From positions 14,755,131-14,819,130 of the forward strand of contig WARS01000029.1 in the NCBI GenBank assembly GCA_008933995.1: a stretch of 64,000 nt of DNA, read 5' to 3'. This DNA comes from Datnioides undecimradiatus. Its lineage: Eukaryota > Chordata > Actinopteri > Lobotiformes > Datnioididae. Every line of letters begins with the position of its first letter. Within the stretch, counting starts at the first letter, position 1. Below are positions 13,801-25,200 of this stretch, in pieces. Below the pieces are notes generated by a model that saw only the letters and a list, made by a program, of their open reading frames with translations, had not been told where the DNA came from and ran no database searches. The position numbers and the translations under genes are program-made.

Positions 13801-16800
13801 TCCATCTCATCTTTAGATGCTGGGTGTTTTCAGGAAAACCAGCTCTGTCAGGCCTTTTAACTTTTTTAACATTTTGAGGAATCCTGTTGTAATCATTTGA
13901 GCCGGTTTAAAAGCACTTCTGATCTAGAAACATGACCTTTTGAAGACATGCCGTAACGTGTGTGCACGCCTGTGTGAAGGTTTGTTTTTATGGTGGCTGT
14001 TACATGAGCAGAACAGATCAGAATTTGACTTGTAAGGAGACTACATAAACATATATGTAGGCTGTCAGTGTGATCCTTAACTCTGCCTGTTTTAGTGTGT
14101 TTAGTGCAGCAGTGAGTGTTGCTGGTTAGCATAGCAAACCCAAAACAAAGCACATTTACAGATACAGACTGTTACAGTGTAATAAACAGTATGCATTGGT
14201 TTCTCAGGCAGTCTCATTTGTGGCATAGCTCATTAGTCTTGCATGTATGGCTCTCCGAGGTGTGGTATCACAGAGCTTAATAGGTTGTTGGTGAACATGA
14301 ATGATTTCTTTTGTGAATGACTGAATAAACTCACTAACTTCACTTACCTCTATTGGCACAGAAATGGCAAATACTGCTGTATGTGTTACATGCGATCCTT
14401 GCTCAATTGCTAATGCCTCCATGTGTTTTTGGGGTGGTGTGTGCGTGTGAACAGGAAGCAGCAACAGTAGCAGCAGCAGCAGCAGAAACAGCCCCTGTGC
14501 CTGAGGCAGCCTCTGGCACGGCACCAGACTCGGAGCCTGACGAGCCCAAAGACACCGAGATGGAGGAGACTGTGAGTCACCACTGATGATGCGATAATTA
14601 CGAAGTAGAAAGTTTGGCTGCAGTGTTAGAGATTCCAGTTTGCAGTGACCTGGCAGGATGCAGCACACTGGCAGCTCTTATTCTCTCAAGTTTGTGTAAA
14701 TGATGTACCAGAGACCTGCCAATTCTAACATGGCTTCTGGAGGAATATCTCTACCAGCAGCCATGTTTCATTACAAATTCAGTTTTCAACCCCCTTGCAT
14801 TTCTAACAAATTGTCCCCATCTTCATTTTGGGTTTTTTCAATGTTAAGAAGTCATCCAAACACAAGAAAAAGAAGCAGAAAAAGGAGAAGGAAGAGAAGG
14901 AGAAGAAAAAGAAGAAGAAGCATCATCACCATCATCACCACAGTGATGGAGGAGGAGAGGAGTCGGTGCAGAATGGCACTGTGGAGGAGGAAGAGCCTCT
15001 GCCGGTCAGTGCTTTGTCATTGGCAATAAGAGCTCACCAGCCAACTGAATATTTTTATGTTATGCATTGATAATGTACCATCTTCTGTCATTTTGTATTC
15101 TCCTCTTGATTTAATATTGTGAGGGGGACAAGTCACTGACCTAAAAGCCACAAATAACCTAATGCTGCATGCAGGCAGGATAATTTATCATCAGTCTGAT
15201 CTGTACCTTTCAAACCCCACTGTGTAAAACCCCCTGACTGCTGCAGACTCACACACTGCCTTGCTTGTTATGCATCAGCTAGGTAGAACCAGCTCCTGTT
15301 GCCTAGTTAGCTTACTGAATGACAGAGAATGCCTGTTCTGACCTGAGCTCATCTCTTCTTTCAGCCTATGTCCAATTACTGCCTATTGGCTGAGAACTCC
15401 TACATCAAGATGGTGAGTGAAGGCGATTGCTGCTACTTTTTCCATCTGTGCTTTGAAAATTAATTTTAATTTTCATGTTTAATCATTTTATTCTGGTCTC
15501 ATTTTGTGTGTATAAATGAGAGTATAGTGAAGTGAAGGGGAGACAAAATGTATACAGCTTACACTACCGTGGTATAACCAGAGCAGACACTCTATATGGA
15601 GGCAGACTTCAAAGTCTTCATGTAAATCCAAGAGAAAAATTCACCACGTACGTTTCCTGTAGCGGAAACACAACTCCAAGCTGAAGCAGCTGTTGATCAC
15701 TTGTAGCTTACGCTTGGAGGAGATAAGATGCAAAAACTGAATTTCCCCTGAGCATTGAACAAATCCTAACCTTTTCACTGTTTGTCTGTGCTGTCATGTG
15801 AAAACTATAATGGCAAACAAAATTAATCAACACTTGTTGTGATGTGATGTTTAGGCTAGTGATATTAAGGTTCTAACAATAGCAGTATAAAAAACAAAGT
15901 ATGCAGATCTCTCCTTTTCTCTCCCCATGTTTAAGATGATGGAGGATGCTGATGAGGTACTGGCTCAAGTTCTGTTGCTGACAGAATATTATTAAATCTC
16001 CTTTCTAGATGTGTTTCTCTGTTCTTGTTGCTCCTTACACATTGGCCTCTGAGGCAGCACGGCAGTGATGCATCTGTTTCTAAGAATGATTCTGTACTTG
16101 TGACTTTCTCCTTGTGCTCACACTGGTTTCTTGGAAACAGTGATGTGTGCTTTGGTGTTGGGTTTATGAATCAGATTTGCTGTCTGTACTGTTTGCCCTC
16201 TCTAAATAATAAATGCTCAGTTTTTTGGTTTTATTGTTAAGCACAGTGAGAGAGGATTGGGCAGCTTGAGTGTAATTCCCTATGTAAACAGATATATTTC
16301 TTTTCTGTCCTCATATTAAAGGTGTATGATATCCAGGGAAACCTGCAGGATGGCAGTCAGGTGGTGGTGTCTGTTATATTTGAAAACAAGTGTGACAGCT
16401 TCCTCAAAGCCATGGAGTTCAACGTTCTGGACTCTCTCAACTCCAAGCTACAGAGGCCAGAGGGGTCAGGTCCACACGATGGCCTCACTGTCCCTTTCCA
16501 ACTTCCACCTGGTCAGTAATTATCTACACATTGCAGGTCTTTAAAGGAAGAGTCAGTTTCCTGCACAATACTTGTACACAGCATGCAGATTTTATTGTTT
16601 TGTCATTCTGCTCATTGTAGTGTTCTCAAATAGTTGTACTGTATTGCAAAACTTACATTTCTGACCATCAAGTTAACCCAAGTTTGGAAAATAGACACAT
16701 CCGGAGGGAAGGGAGCTTTTTCAGTTCACTGCACTGAGATGTAATTTCAAATCTCATTTGGAGAATTTTTTTTCAATTTGATTTCTTAACCATAACCCTT

Positions 16801-18240
16801 TCCTTCATGCTTCAGGGGTGTCCAATGAGGCGCGATTTGTATTCACTGTGCAGAGCATCGTGATGCCACAGAAACTGAAGGGAACGCTCACCTTCATAGT
16901 AAAGGTCAGTAAGGGAACACACAAGCACCAAACCAAACACAGCTGTTTTTTTCTTCTTTGGTACTTTGTTGTACTAACTGGTAACTGACAGTTCATCCAG
17001 ATCTCTCTGCAGGTCTGTGGGCCAAAAGAGGATCAAGCAGATGCCACGTTACTATGTTGATTATCTGTATTTGTTTCCCCCACAGAGTGAGGACTCCTCC
17101 ACTCATGAGAAACTGGACTTCAAACTGCACTTTACCTGCACCTCATACCTAATCACTACTCCCTGCTACAGGTTAGTGTATAAGGTTTTCATCTGAAACA
17201 TCCTACAGAACAGCCCACACCATAAAACTATATTTTTCTATTTTTCAAGGGTTTGCCAGAATCTTTAAAATCCAAACAGTTCATCACCAGTGGAATCATG
17301 ATTGTGCTTCACAACCAGTGATCTGGTGCGAGAATGTCTCACCAGACACCAGTTTTATAAACTCTGTGTATTTTCTTTGTAAAATTGGAAATTCCCAATT
17401 TCACCAAAAGGAATGTTAATCAATCACCAAAAACCTTTAGATTCATCATCTTGGGATCATGAATATCCTGTTGTTTTGTTTGGCCAGTGATGCATTCGCG
17501 AAGCTGCTGGAGTCGGGCGACCTGAAGGGCAGCTCTGTCAGACTGGAGGGTGTCAACATGCCCTTCCACCACCTACTGGCCAGGATCTGCTTCCACCACC
17601 ACTTCTCTGGTAAATACACACACCAAGTCATTTACTACTTGTCAAAGATGGCAACTGATGTGTAAGTTGCTCCACCAACTGTATTCAACAATAAATTGTT
17701 GAATTGATGAATTTATGACCATGACAGATAAATATATTTTGAAAGTCAATTGAGTTAATTCTTTGACTTTGAAGTTAATTTACAACATTTTATCATGCTG
17801 GTCTAGTAAGCTCCACTCGATGTGTTTAACTGTCTAGCTAACCAGACAGGCCAAGAATAATTTGAATAGTTTTGAAATGCAATGTCTGATCTGAGTGTTA
17901 CTGACACTTGTTCCTTCTGTCTTTCTGTCTTAGTTGTGGAGAGGATCGACTCCTGTGCCTCCATGTACAGCAGGTCTATCCAGGGTCACCATGTTTGTCT
18001 GCTGGTCAAAACTGTGAGTGAATCCATGAAACTCATCCTGTATCTGCTGAGACTGAAAAAAAAAAACAATTATTTTTCTAACAAGTGGAGCTTGTGACCT
18101 TGATTCATTCTCTCTCTCTCGCTCTCTCTCTCGCTCTCTCTCAGTCTGGTCAGACAGTGTCCATTGACGCTAAATGCGACGAGCCGACGCTGCTTGGGAA
18201 TGTGCTGGATGAGATCAAGCAGACCTTCTCTCAGTGCTGA
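414..18240 (+). CDS. ap3d1: AP-3 complex subunit delta-1 (5'-truncated by window edge), 31 coding exons
   Basis: Large subunit of the AP-3 heterotetramer, which sorts cargo from endosomes/trans-Golgi to lysosomes and lysosome-related organelles (melanosomes, dense granules) and to some synaptic vesicles. Thirty-one exons join without a frame break to 3582 nt, or 1193 residues plus stop; with about 64 residues missing at the left the protein is near 1257, against roughly 1150-1215 for the human isoforms. Order: adaptin N-terminal alpha-solenoid (to about 7841), AP-3 delta-specific acidic and charged region (7955..9768), Lys/Glu-rich hinge (11777..15004), C-terminal ear (15365..18240). Near-identity to vertebrate AP3D1 is clear, for example LQMLGYDVSWAAFNIVEVM at the first exon and CASMYSRSIQGHHVCLLVK near the end. 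All introns used are GT-AG. Exon coordinates are in the three segment entries that follow. Loss of this gene causes the mocha mouse and human HPS10 (known of the family). Confidence 0.97.
3238..3263 (+). repeat. (CT)n microsatellite forming a splice-acceptor pyrimidine tract
   Basis: A CT dinucleotide run lies within about 60 nt of the acceptor of the AP3D1 exon at 3296 and merges with its polypyrimidine tract (to 3290). It was probably recruited as part of the splicing signal. Confidence 0.85.
3742..3769. repeat. (TG)n microsatellite
   Basis: About 14 nearly uninterrupted TG units in an AP3D1 intron. Confidence 0.95.
4150..4300 (+). mobile_element. Degenerate Tc1-like transposase fragment
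   Basis: Read at 4162..4225 the + strand gives KVIRSDESSFAIFSTS, which closely resembles the Tc1-family segment around the second catalytic Asp (KVIWSDES.F..F.TSGRV). The following bases (4230..4260) still resemble the stretch that in Tc1 encodes the Lys-Glu-Arg/Tyr-rich downstream segment, but in shifted frame. Stops and frameshifts make it a dead fossil inside an AP3D1 intron. Family assignment is by motif memory; terminal inverted repeats were not found. Confidence 0.5.
6969..6996. repeat. (CA)n microsatellite
   Basis: About 14 CA units in the AP3D1 intron between 6602 and 7301. Confidence 0.95.
7955..15004 (+). CDS. ap3d1: ap3d1 exons, segment 2: delta-specific region and charged hinge
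   Basis: Exons: 7955..8096, 8535..8606, 8767..8842, 9003..9202, 9695..9768, 11777..11945, 12175..12318, 12751..12804, 14455..14571, 14849..15004. The first five encode the conserved delta-specific stretch (LDLDAWINEPPSESESEDE; YQEAPGVEHIPVVQIDLSV; LPMSDQYVKLEEERRQKE). The rest is low-complexity Lys/Glu/Ala hinge, which diverges quickly between species and is probably disordered. The 14849 exon carries seven consecutive His codons at 14921..14941 straight after a Lys run. The 12751..12804 exon (18 codons, containing DLDFWLS) looks like a cassette exon, since removing it keeps the frame. Inclusion of the hinge exons rests on good splice sites, open frame and exact phase match, not on sequence conservation. 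Confidence 0.88.
9769..11776 (+). other. ap3d1 intron (2.0 kb) at start of the hinge
   Basis: Intron joining the exon ending at 9768 (codon AA|) to the one starting at 11777 (|G). Apart from the 24-nt candidate microexon at 10099 I see no gene or recognisable transposon. Open frames such as 10170..10511 and 11369..11683 show no recognisable domains. Confidence 0.75.
10099..10122 (+). other. Candidate 24-nt ap3d1 microexon
   Basis: Inside the 2-kb intron 9769..11776, a GGGCAG acceptor after a fairly pyrimidine-rich stretch (10077..10098) is followed 24 nt later by a strong GTGAGT donor at 10123. Inserted between 9768 (phase AA) and 11777 (G), it reads without a stop and adds eight residues, approximately NLVESAGR before the next R. 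The phase match and strong donor suggest a real cassette, but no homology supports it. Confidence 0.4.
12751..12804 (+). CDS. ap3d1: ap3d1 in-frame cassette exon (DFWLS motif)
   Basis: Fifty-four nucleotides, 18 codons, with an acceptor after a long pyrimidine tract (CTTCTTCTAG ending at 12750) and a donor GTTGAG at 12805, which is weak. It encodes VSDLDFWLSNAPVPSNTQ. A DFWLS-type motif is, as I recall, present in the longer vertebrate AP3D1 isoform and absent from the shorter one. It is flanked by phase-0 boundaries (12318 and 14455), so inclusion and skipping both keep the frame. Likely an alternatively spliced exon. Confidence 0.75.
12805..14454 (+). other. ap3d1 intron (1.65 kb)
   Basis: Intron after the 54-nt cassette exon. 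It contains only unique AT-moderate sequence and a short C-run at 13663..13670. No gene seen. Confidence 0.75.
14921..14941 (+). repeat. His codon run in the ap3d1 hinge
   Basis: Seven consecutive CAT/CAC codons follow a run of AAG/AAA codons within the exon 14849..15004, giving a Lys-run/His-run junction in the hinge. The human hinge is Lys-rich but, as I recall it, lacks this His run. Confidence 0.9.
15365..18240 (+). CDS. ap3d1: ap3d1 exons, segment 3: C-terminal ear region and stop
   Basis: Exons: 15365..15412, 16322..16511, 16816..16904, 17086..17171, 17488..17609, 17934..18013, 18145..18240. They encode the platform/ear part: LLAENSYIKM, then VYDIQGNLQDGSQ, FTVQSIVMPQKLKGTLTFIV, HEKLDFKLHFTC..LITTPCY, DAFAKLLESGDLKGSSVRLE and the conserved end ERIDSCASMYSRSIQGHHVC. 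The stop is TGA at 18238..18240. The pattern closely follows vertebrate AP3D1. The ear of AP large subunits recruits accessory factors; for AP-3 delta it is linked to sigma3 binding and regulation of membrane association (family knowledge). Confidence 0.95.
15936..15956 (+). other. Candidate 21-nt ap3d1 microexon
   Basis: In the intron 15413..16321, a long pyrimidine tract (15908..15925) and acceptor AAG (15933..15935) precede 21 open nucleotides encoding MMEDADE, then a donor GTACTG at 15957, which is weak. Both flanking boundaries are phase 0, so seven residues could be added between the IKM and VYDIQ segments. Support is splice signals and phase only. Confidence 0.35.
18109..18143 (+). repeat. 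(CT)n-rich tract at the last ap3d1 splice acceptor
   Basis: An interrupted CT repeat with GCTCTC interruptions ends directly in the CAG acceptor (18142..18144) of the terminal coding exon, so the microsatellite is the polypyrimidine tract of that intron. Confidence 0.9.
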
Positions 18241-21045
18241 TTGTGTCCGACAGCCCCAGGGTGCCCCCCCCCGACCCCTCCATGCCACCCCCACCACCCC
18301 CCAGTCCTCGCTGGAAACACAACATAATCATGTTATTTAAACACTGCGGCTGCACTTCCAGTATCGCCTCATTTATTAACTCAGATTCGCAAGTTTCCTT
18401 TCCCCTTACCTTCTTCTTCTTCAGTGTCTCACACTCTGTTGGTCCTCTGCACTCTGAGCTCTGTGGTCACTCCCCGACACTTGATGTTGTTTTACAGACT
18501 CACTGTGTAAATGCGCTGTCTTCCCCGCAATGCAGGCATTTTCATTTTTTTATGTCCTAGCTTCAAAACCCCAACAGCTCACCCCGTCTTCCCTGACTCC
18601 TGACTCTATACTGAGCTCCTGTTAGTGGATGCCCTTCCTGTGTACCTCTCTGCCCCCTCCACCGGTCGGCAAATTCAGTCTGTGAGTTATGTAATGTAAT
18701 GTTGACAACTGGATTCTTGCTTTTGATGGTTGATTGTGTTTTTTACTGTGTTGAAGGTTTTTGTCTTTTGGTTTGTTTTGTTATTGTCTTTTTTTTTTGG
18801 AGTTTGTCTCTTTTTCTTTTCTCTGCTCACTAAACATGAGTGTGTGTTGCTTGTCTGTGTTGAAATTGGAAACTATATGTGATTGACTCCTTTTCAGAGT
18901 GGTCCGGTTGAAAAAAATGGGACTCTAATCTTCTCACCCACCTGCCGTGGGAGAGCATAGTGCAGAGATGAAACCAAAGGCATATAAGGCATGTGGGTTT
19001 GTGTTCTTAGAGTTGAAAGGTTCTACTTGCCTTTCGCAAGGCTCAGCAGCAGATCTGCTAGTGTGTTAGATCAACAGAACTTGTGTGGCACTACGGTGAT
19101 TTGTAGATCAGTGGCTTTGCTCTGTGCTCAGCTTTCATGCAGTCTGCTGACCTACTCCTGCCTAATTTATGAGTCTCTGTAAAGTCCCACCTCCTTCCCC
19201 AGTATATCACCTCTTGTTCAACTGTGCAAAGCTGCAGTTTGACCCCCCAAAACATCCAGCATCATTCCTCACAAATGAAAGGAGAATTCAGTGATGGAGA
19301 GGCTGAAAATAATTTAATGAATGAACTCTGGCACCAGAGTGGGAGTGTAATCAGGCCAGTTTGCCACCTTATCAGTCTCTCTGCAACTCACAGATGGTTT
19401 TGTTCATTGTATAGAAGATGTTATATTATTGTAATACACAGAATGATACTGTTATTTCCATGAAACAGCTGTGACACTGAGGGCCCTCATTTGTGTCAAG
19501 GTCAAGCTTACTGATAGAATACTCTGGCACAAAGAGCTACCCATGTTACATCATCTTGTCTCCTTTCTCTGAAAAAGTCAATCTACGACTGGCAAAGGGA
19601 CGACAAAGTTACACTATCAACCTGTCTTTATTTCTCAAACCAGCTGCATATCAGGTTGCTGAAGTCGCTTTCTGTAAGCAGAGACTGTTTAGTGGTTTTA
19701 GGTTCCTTTCAATCAGCATAGGGCGCATCGGGCTTCCGCCTGTAATGAAGATCCACTCTGTCATAATACACAAGTTTGTCTGTCATATGTGAAACGTAAA
19801 CCTTACGCTTGTGCCACACTTGGACGCTTTTGCATCACAGTAGCTGCACCCGGCTGGTCAACACCCATTCATGGTACCCAGATAAACCCTACTGTTCCTT
19901 TTCGCTCGAAACTGCCTTTACAATTTCTGTGTCCATTGACTTGCTATAATGATGAACATTAAAGGCCATTTTCTTTTCCTAAAAGAAATGGTCTCTCCTA
20001 GGGACCCTGTCAGAGGTACTTGATGTTTTAGTTTGTGTTATTCATGTCTGAGGTCACTACCTGGTCCAGCACGACTTTACCTAGTAGTAGTAAGATAAAA
20101 ATTGACTTGGTAGTGTCTCCGATCATATTTACTGGTAAGGCCCTCGTCACATGTGTCTGCTATTGTAGGTAACAACTATGATAATGATGTCTGTGACCTC
20201 ATGATCAGGTCAGCCATTCCATGAGATCTTCTGTCCGGTAGTAGAGTTCTGAATACAGAAGTGATCAACTGTATTTCAGGAATGTCAATAGAAAATAAGT
20301 ATGTATGAATTATCTGTTCCTGAAAATGACACACTGAAATGATATTATGAAACTGAACAAATCACAATTCCCCAATCATTCTATTGTCCTAATTCTTGAT
20401 ATTTTTTCCTGTGCATAATATTTGATTAAAATTTGTATGTTGCATGATTAGGAATGTACTTTTTTTCCCTTTATTTTCTGTTCCATTGATGCTTACACAA
20501 GCAAAAACGATCATTCCATTTTTGTTTTTTTCTTTATAGTTTTTTTTTTTAATGAAGTTTACTTCTATTTTTAATGGTATTGTGTTTTTATCTATTCTAA
20601 GTTCAGTACTAAAAAGTGATATCAATGAATGTTTTTAAATTATTCAAACACAGGGAAGGAAGGGGGTCTGTTTTGGTGTCATGACAATGGTGGGACATGG
20701 TGCTCCAAATATGAGTTGACATAAACCGGTTACATGAAGCAGTGTACTGAGAGGCAACCCACTCTTGTCTTAATTCTCTGTTGTCTGAAGTAGTGAGTTA
20801 CTTTACCAGGTTTATTTAGACATTGAAATATACTCATATGAATCTGATTTCTGGAAAGTCCTGTCTTTTATTTCTTTCATATTCAGTTATCAAGCTGTAC
20901 AATGTAAAATGTTTTAAAGGGGACAACATAAATTATCTACATTCCCTTTAAAGTAAGTCCACCAAAATTAAAAAATAAAGGCTGTAAGAAGCTGCTGTAG
21001 TCTTTTTTTGTGTTACAGTGAACCAATAAACACCCACATATGGCA
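18241..21045 (+). other. ap3d1: ap3d1 3' untranslated region (predicted)
   Basis: From the stop codon to the canonical AATAAA cluster there is 2.7-2.9 kb without coding potential. Its right end is uncertain, because three AATAAA hexamers are available (20974, 21025, 21161) and variant ATTAAA hexamers occur earlier (19958, 20425). Confidence 0.6.
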
Positions 21046-21166
21046 AAATGTTTAATATCATTTCTGTGTGTGTATGAGGAGGCAAGAGATGGGTAACAGA
21101 CTAATGTGTGCCTGGTGGTACGTTTGTATTTATTTTTACACAGAGACTGGGAGGAGTGTTAATAAA
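20974..21166 (+). terminator. Cluster of AATAAA poly(A) signals for ap3d1
   Basis: AATAAA occurs at 20974..20979, 21025..21030 and 21161..21166, downstream of the AP3D1 stop and before the CDC34 promoter. Any of the three could end the transcript; I favour the first two. Confidence 0.55.
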
Positions 21167-21557
21167 GACGTATTGCTAGAACGTCAATTCTTATGGGCAC
21201 CTGGTAATACGTCAAAGGCAGAAGTAGTCCAGACTTTTGCTGACTGACAGCGCAGCAGCTGAGTCAAGTAAAGTTCAATTGACAAACTGCCCATTTTAGT
21301 TGATTGTTTCATATATAACTAATTTCTTTGACCACAAATGTTGTTTAGATGATCTCATTTTCCGTGCAACAGCAACACATCGGAAGGAAGAGACTAGCTT
21401 TGTTGCTAGCTTTGGCTAGCATCAACGTAAGGCCATCTAACCGATGAGTTTCCGTGTTAACTTTCAAAAATAAACCCCCATTCGCTACATTATATTTCTT
21501 TGGGACGCGAAATTGGCTACAAATGTCGCCTATCTGTCATAAACTAAACGGTTTTTT

Positions 21558-21562
<5 letters not shown>

Positions 21563-21637
<75 letters not shown>
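21563..21637. repeat. (TA)n microsatellite, about 75 bp
   Basis: About 37 uninterrupted TA units, preceded by a T-run, between the AP3D1 3' end and the CDC34 promoter. Likely length-polymorphic and able to extrude or melt. Confidence 0.97.
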
Positions 21638-21640
<3 letters not shown>

Positions 21641-21899
21641 TGGCAGCATATAGGTTTTAATTGGTTTTGATCGTTTAAACTAAGTAGCGTTGCATAAGGA
21701 ACTGCATTTTAGCTTCACGAGCTAACGTTGACAGCCTGAAAAGCAACGAAAATGACGCCTGAAAAATTGACAAAAATACACCACAGAAAATATATTTCAT
21801 TTTCTAATATTATATCATAAAGAAAATACGCTGTGACCGTCATATGTGTAAAAAATATAACGATGTTTAAAATATATAAATATAGATTGTGGAAAGCAG

Positions 21900-22202
21900 A
21901 AACCGGAAGTAACGTGGATAATGTGTTTGGCTTTATAGCCGTGGGTTTAGATTGGTCGTTAATACCTGGGGCTCCCCGGGATTGTTCACAACAACAGAGG
22001 AAGCAGCAGCAGCTCTGACCAAATAAAGCCCAGTCGCGGATTTTAGACCCTGGCGTGGAACCGTCCTAACGGAAACTAACGTTAACGCGTCCCCGTGCGA
22101 AAAGCCTTCGTTCTATTGTTCGTAGCCGAGCTAGCTTTGTCCTTTTTCGCAGTCACATCTGCGGCGGGTTGCCGATATATTTCTGTCAAATCGTTGTGGA
22201 AT
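21900..22202 (+). promoter_or_regulatory. cdc34 proximal promoter and 5' UTR (predicted)
   Basis: A perfect ETS/GABP-type site ACCGGAAGT at 21902..21910 and an inverted CCAAT box (ATTGG) at 21951..21955 precede a CpG-richer stretch (22034..22110) and the start codon at 22203. There is no TATA box at a sensible distance, which fits a housekeeping TATA-less promoter. The start site probably lies around 21980-22080. Confidence 0.6.
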
Positions 22203-25200
22203 ATGGCTCAGCATGGACATCATGTAGCCAGTTCCCAAAAAGCACTAATGCTGGAGATGAAAAGTCTCCAAGATGAGCCGGTCGAAGGGTTCAAAATAAC
22301 TTTGGTGGACGAGTCGGACATGTACAACTGGGAAGTAGCGATATTCGGACCCCCAAATACACACTACGAGGGTGGTTATTTTAAGGTGAGTAGCTAATGT
22401 TAGCTAGCAGTCGATCTATTGTTCTTTAGCTGGAAGATTTAGCACACATTAAAGATATTTACTTAGTTTAACAGTTAGCAATAGCATCTAACTTACTGTC
22501 TCCAACAACAGCAGGTAACAGTTAATAACGTTAACTTTGCTAATTGGCAGTTGTTCCCTGTTCAATGTTCCTGTGATAACACGGTTTCCTCGTCTTTGTT
22601 CAACTTTAAACCAACTCAACTCAGTTACAATTATAAAATTGTTGTTTCCAGCTTTTTTCCCTTTTCCTACTTTTTTACTTTTTTTAAAATATAGTTTAAG
22701 TGAGATCCCTTTTATAGTGACAGTCATCACACGACCACGTCTGTCAGAGTTACTTGTATGTTAATGTGAAACAAAAGGTTGTTAGCATAACTGCCTCAAG
22801 CTTTAACAATACTATGATTAGCCAAACTCATCATCTAAGAAATCATTTCCCCTTTTGTGTTCATCTTTACAGATCCGCAAACACAAGGTTGAATAGGCTT
22901 TTTGTTTGGCTATTCAAATTAACTCAAAGGAACCAATGTATGATAACCTTGTCTCTAAAATGGAGACAGCCCCCAATCTCAACATGTCTAACTCAATTTG
23001 TTTCAACTGTAATTTGTTTTCCTGCACACTTCCTCCCCCGAGAGTAAAGATGTGTTGGTTTCACAGATATGTTCCTGTTTTGACTATATTTGAGTCTCCA
23101 CAGAGCCAACGTCTTCACTAAGTTATTAACTACTGAATAGACTTGGCATAAAGTAAACTTAATGCTTGATTGTGGGATATTTTAAAGTGGCATGAATGTC
23201 AGACATGCATATATTTTCATGGGACCATGGCTGTGACCCTTGACCTTTCTAGCTGTTGTTGTTGGTCCTTTTTTGTCCTAAAACTTGGAGATACAGTACA
23301 TGATTTTAGACCCACTTAAAGGTCCTCAAAGTAACATGGCTATATTTAAATAAAGAATAGCATTTATATAGCAGAGAGTCTACTGTTGATTTGTCTCAAT
23401 CCAGAAATCAACTTCAGATGTTGCAAAACACTGAGGGGATTGTTCAGCGCCCATTTTACCATCTAGCAAATAATACTGATAGTGATGCTTCAAACCTTTC
23501 CTTGAGAGTTATTTTATTGGACATCAAACTGAAATGATGAGCTTTCTATTAAGGTGAGATAATACTCCTGTCTGAGGAAAACAAGTAATATAGGTCAGGG
23601 CCTTAAAAGTACATTTAAGTATGTCTTAATGTAGCAATCAAAAACAGCAACACACTCAAATTGTATATGGCTTCTTTTGAAGATATTTGTATGATATATG
23701 TATAAGATATATGTATTTATAATGCTCAGTTTCCAATGTTAGAGCTAAACTGTATCAGTGAAGACTCCCACTGTGTTTAGCTCTGTCACACTGTAACTGC
23801 TTTCTGTTAGTCAGCTTCAGCTGTACTAAGCTTTGGTGACTCCAGGTCTTGACAACATTTTTCATTGTGGCTCTTGTCTTTTTCAAGCCTGTGAACACGA
23901 GCAGAGGGCTCTGGCCAGGCTACTGTAGACGGCACTCTGTATTTGTGTGTGTGGGTGCTGTGTACAGGATTCCTTTGTCGGGCCAGGAATGCACAGCCTG
24001 GCTGTGAAATCCACCGCATGGTTGTGACTCATTGTTCTGTGCTGGGTTTCCATCCAACCTGTTTGCCATATTCTAGCAGAAAAGAGAAAAAAATACACCC
24101 CGTTCTAACCAGACTGCCCAAACAAACATGCAGTTATGACATGCTGCAGCTGCATGTTCATCCGAAACAGGGCAGGTAGTGGCATCACAAGAAACCTGGC
24201 TGAGTCAGGTATTTATTTCACATGGGTGTTGCTCTCAAAGAGTCACACCATGACGAATGCATTAAGACTGCAAGCACAAAGTGGGCTGAGACACACTGAA
24301 ATGTCATTCAAATGATATTAGATATCTGTCCTGGTTCCACAGTACATACACAAGTTAATATATCATATTAAACTGACCATTGACCTGTGGGTCTTACAAC
24401 AGCCCTTAAGCTAGCTGAGACTTTTCCCAGTTTAAAGTCCTTTGTGCGAGGAACGTCTGCATTGTCATGTGCAGTGTCCCTCCAGGCTCTGCGTGTCTGA
24501 TGATTACTGGCAGAGGGCCAGTCAGTCCCATAGCCAGTGGTGGCCCTGTGACATGTATGAAGCAGAGCAACTGCCTGCCCTCAGAGAACAGACTTAAAGA
24601 AGTGTGTGGACAGTGACCTGGTACTCAGTTTGAATGTTCTGACTGTTCAGTGACTGAGAGGTTTGAACTAGGATGGGTTCATCTTTCAGTATTTGAATTG
24701 TAATTATTGCATCTTATTGCATTTATTGTTTTCTGAGGAACTACTTTTTCTTTCTTTCTTTCTTACTACTTTTACTTTTTCCCCAAATCTCATGATTTGT
24801 GAGTGCTTTCAGTTTTGTCTGATTCTACTGATAGTATATCTGCATTAAGATATTAAAACTAAAGAAAAGCTGAAAATGCATAGAATCACAACACTTTTCT
24901 TCGTGTACTAACTGCATACATTACTTGCACCTCATACTGCTATCACTGTCTGTATAGTGGAATAACTTATTGAGTTAATAAAACAAGGGCAGCCATAAAG
25001 ACTCATGCAGGTCCATAAACTAAATTATGACATTGCTTTTTCTGTGACATGGTAGACTGTCAGTTCACGTTCACCTCTTCCTGTTCCATATATCATGTTA
25101 AAAAAAAAAAAGGTACTGTGTTTCATATCCAAAACTCTGAGGTCATCTGATGGTGTTTTGCAGCACAGTTTCTCACAGCGATGTACACCAGAAACTATCT

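Noticed and set aside
14204..14668. 154-codon minus-strand open frame opposite an AP3D1 exon
   Set aside because: It is the antisense of the repetitive GCA/CAG-rich exon at 14455 and flanking intron. Its poly-Leu stretch is the reverse of the alanine-coding repeat.
22095..22202. N-terminal extension of the CDC34 frame by 36 codons
   Set aside because: The extension begins at a GTG, not an ATG. The ATG at 22203 has a good context and gives the expected CDC34/UBE2R N-terminus.
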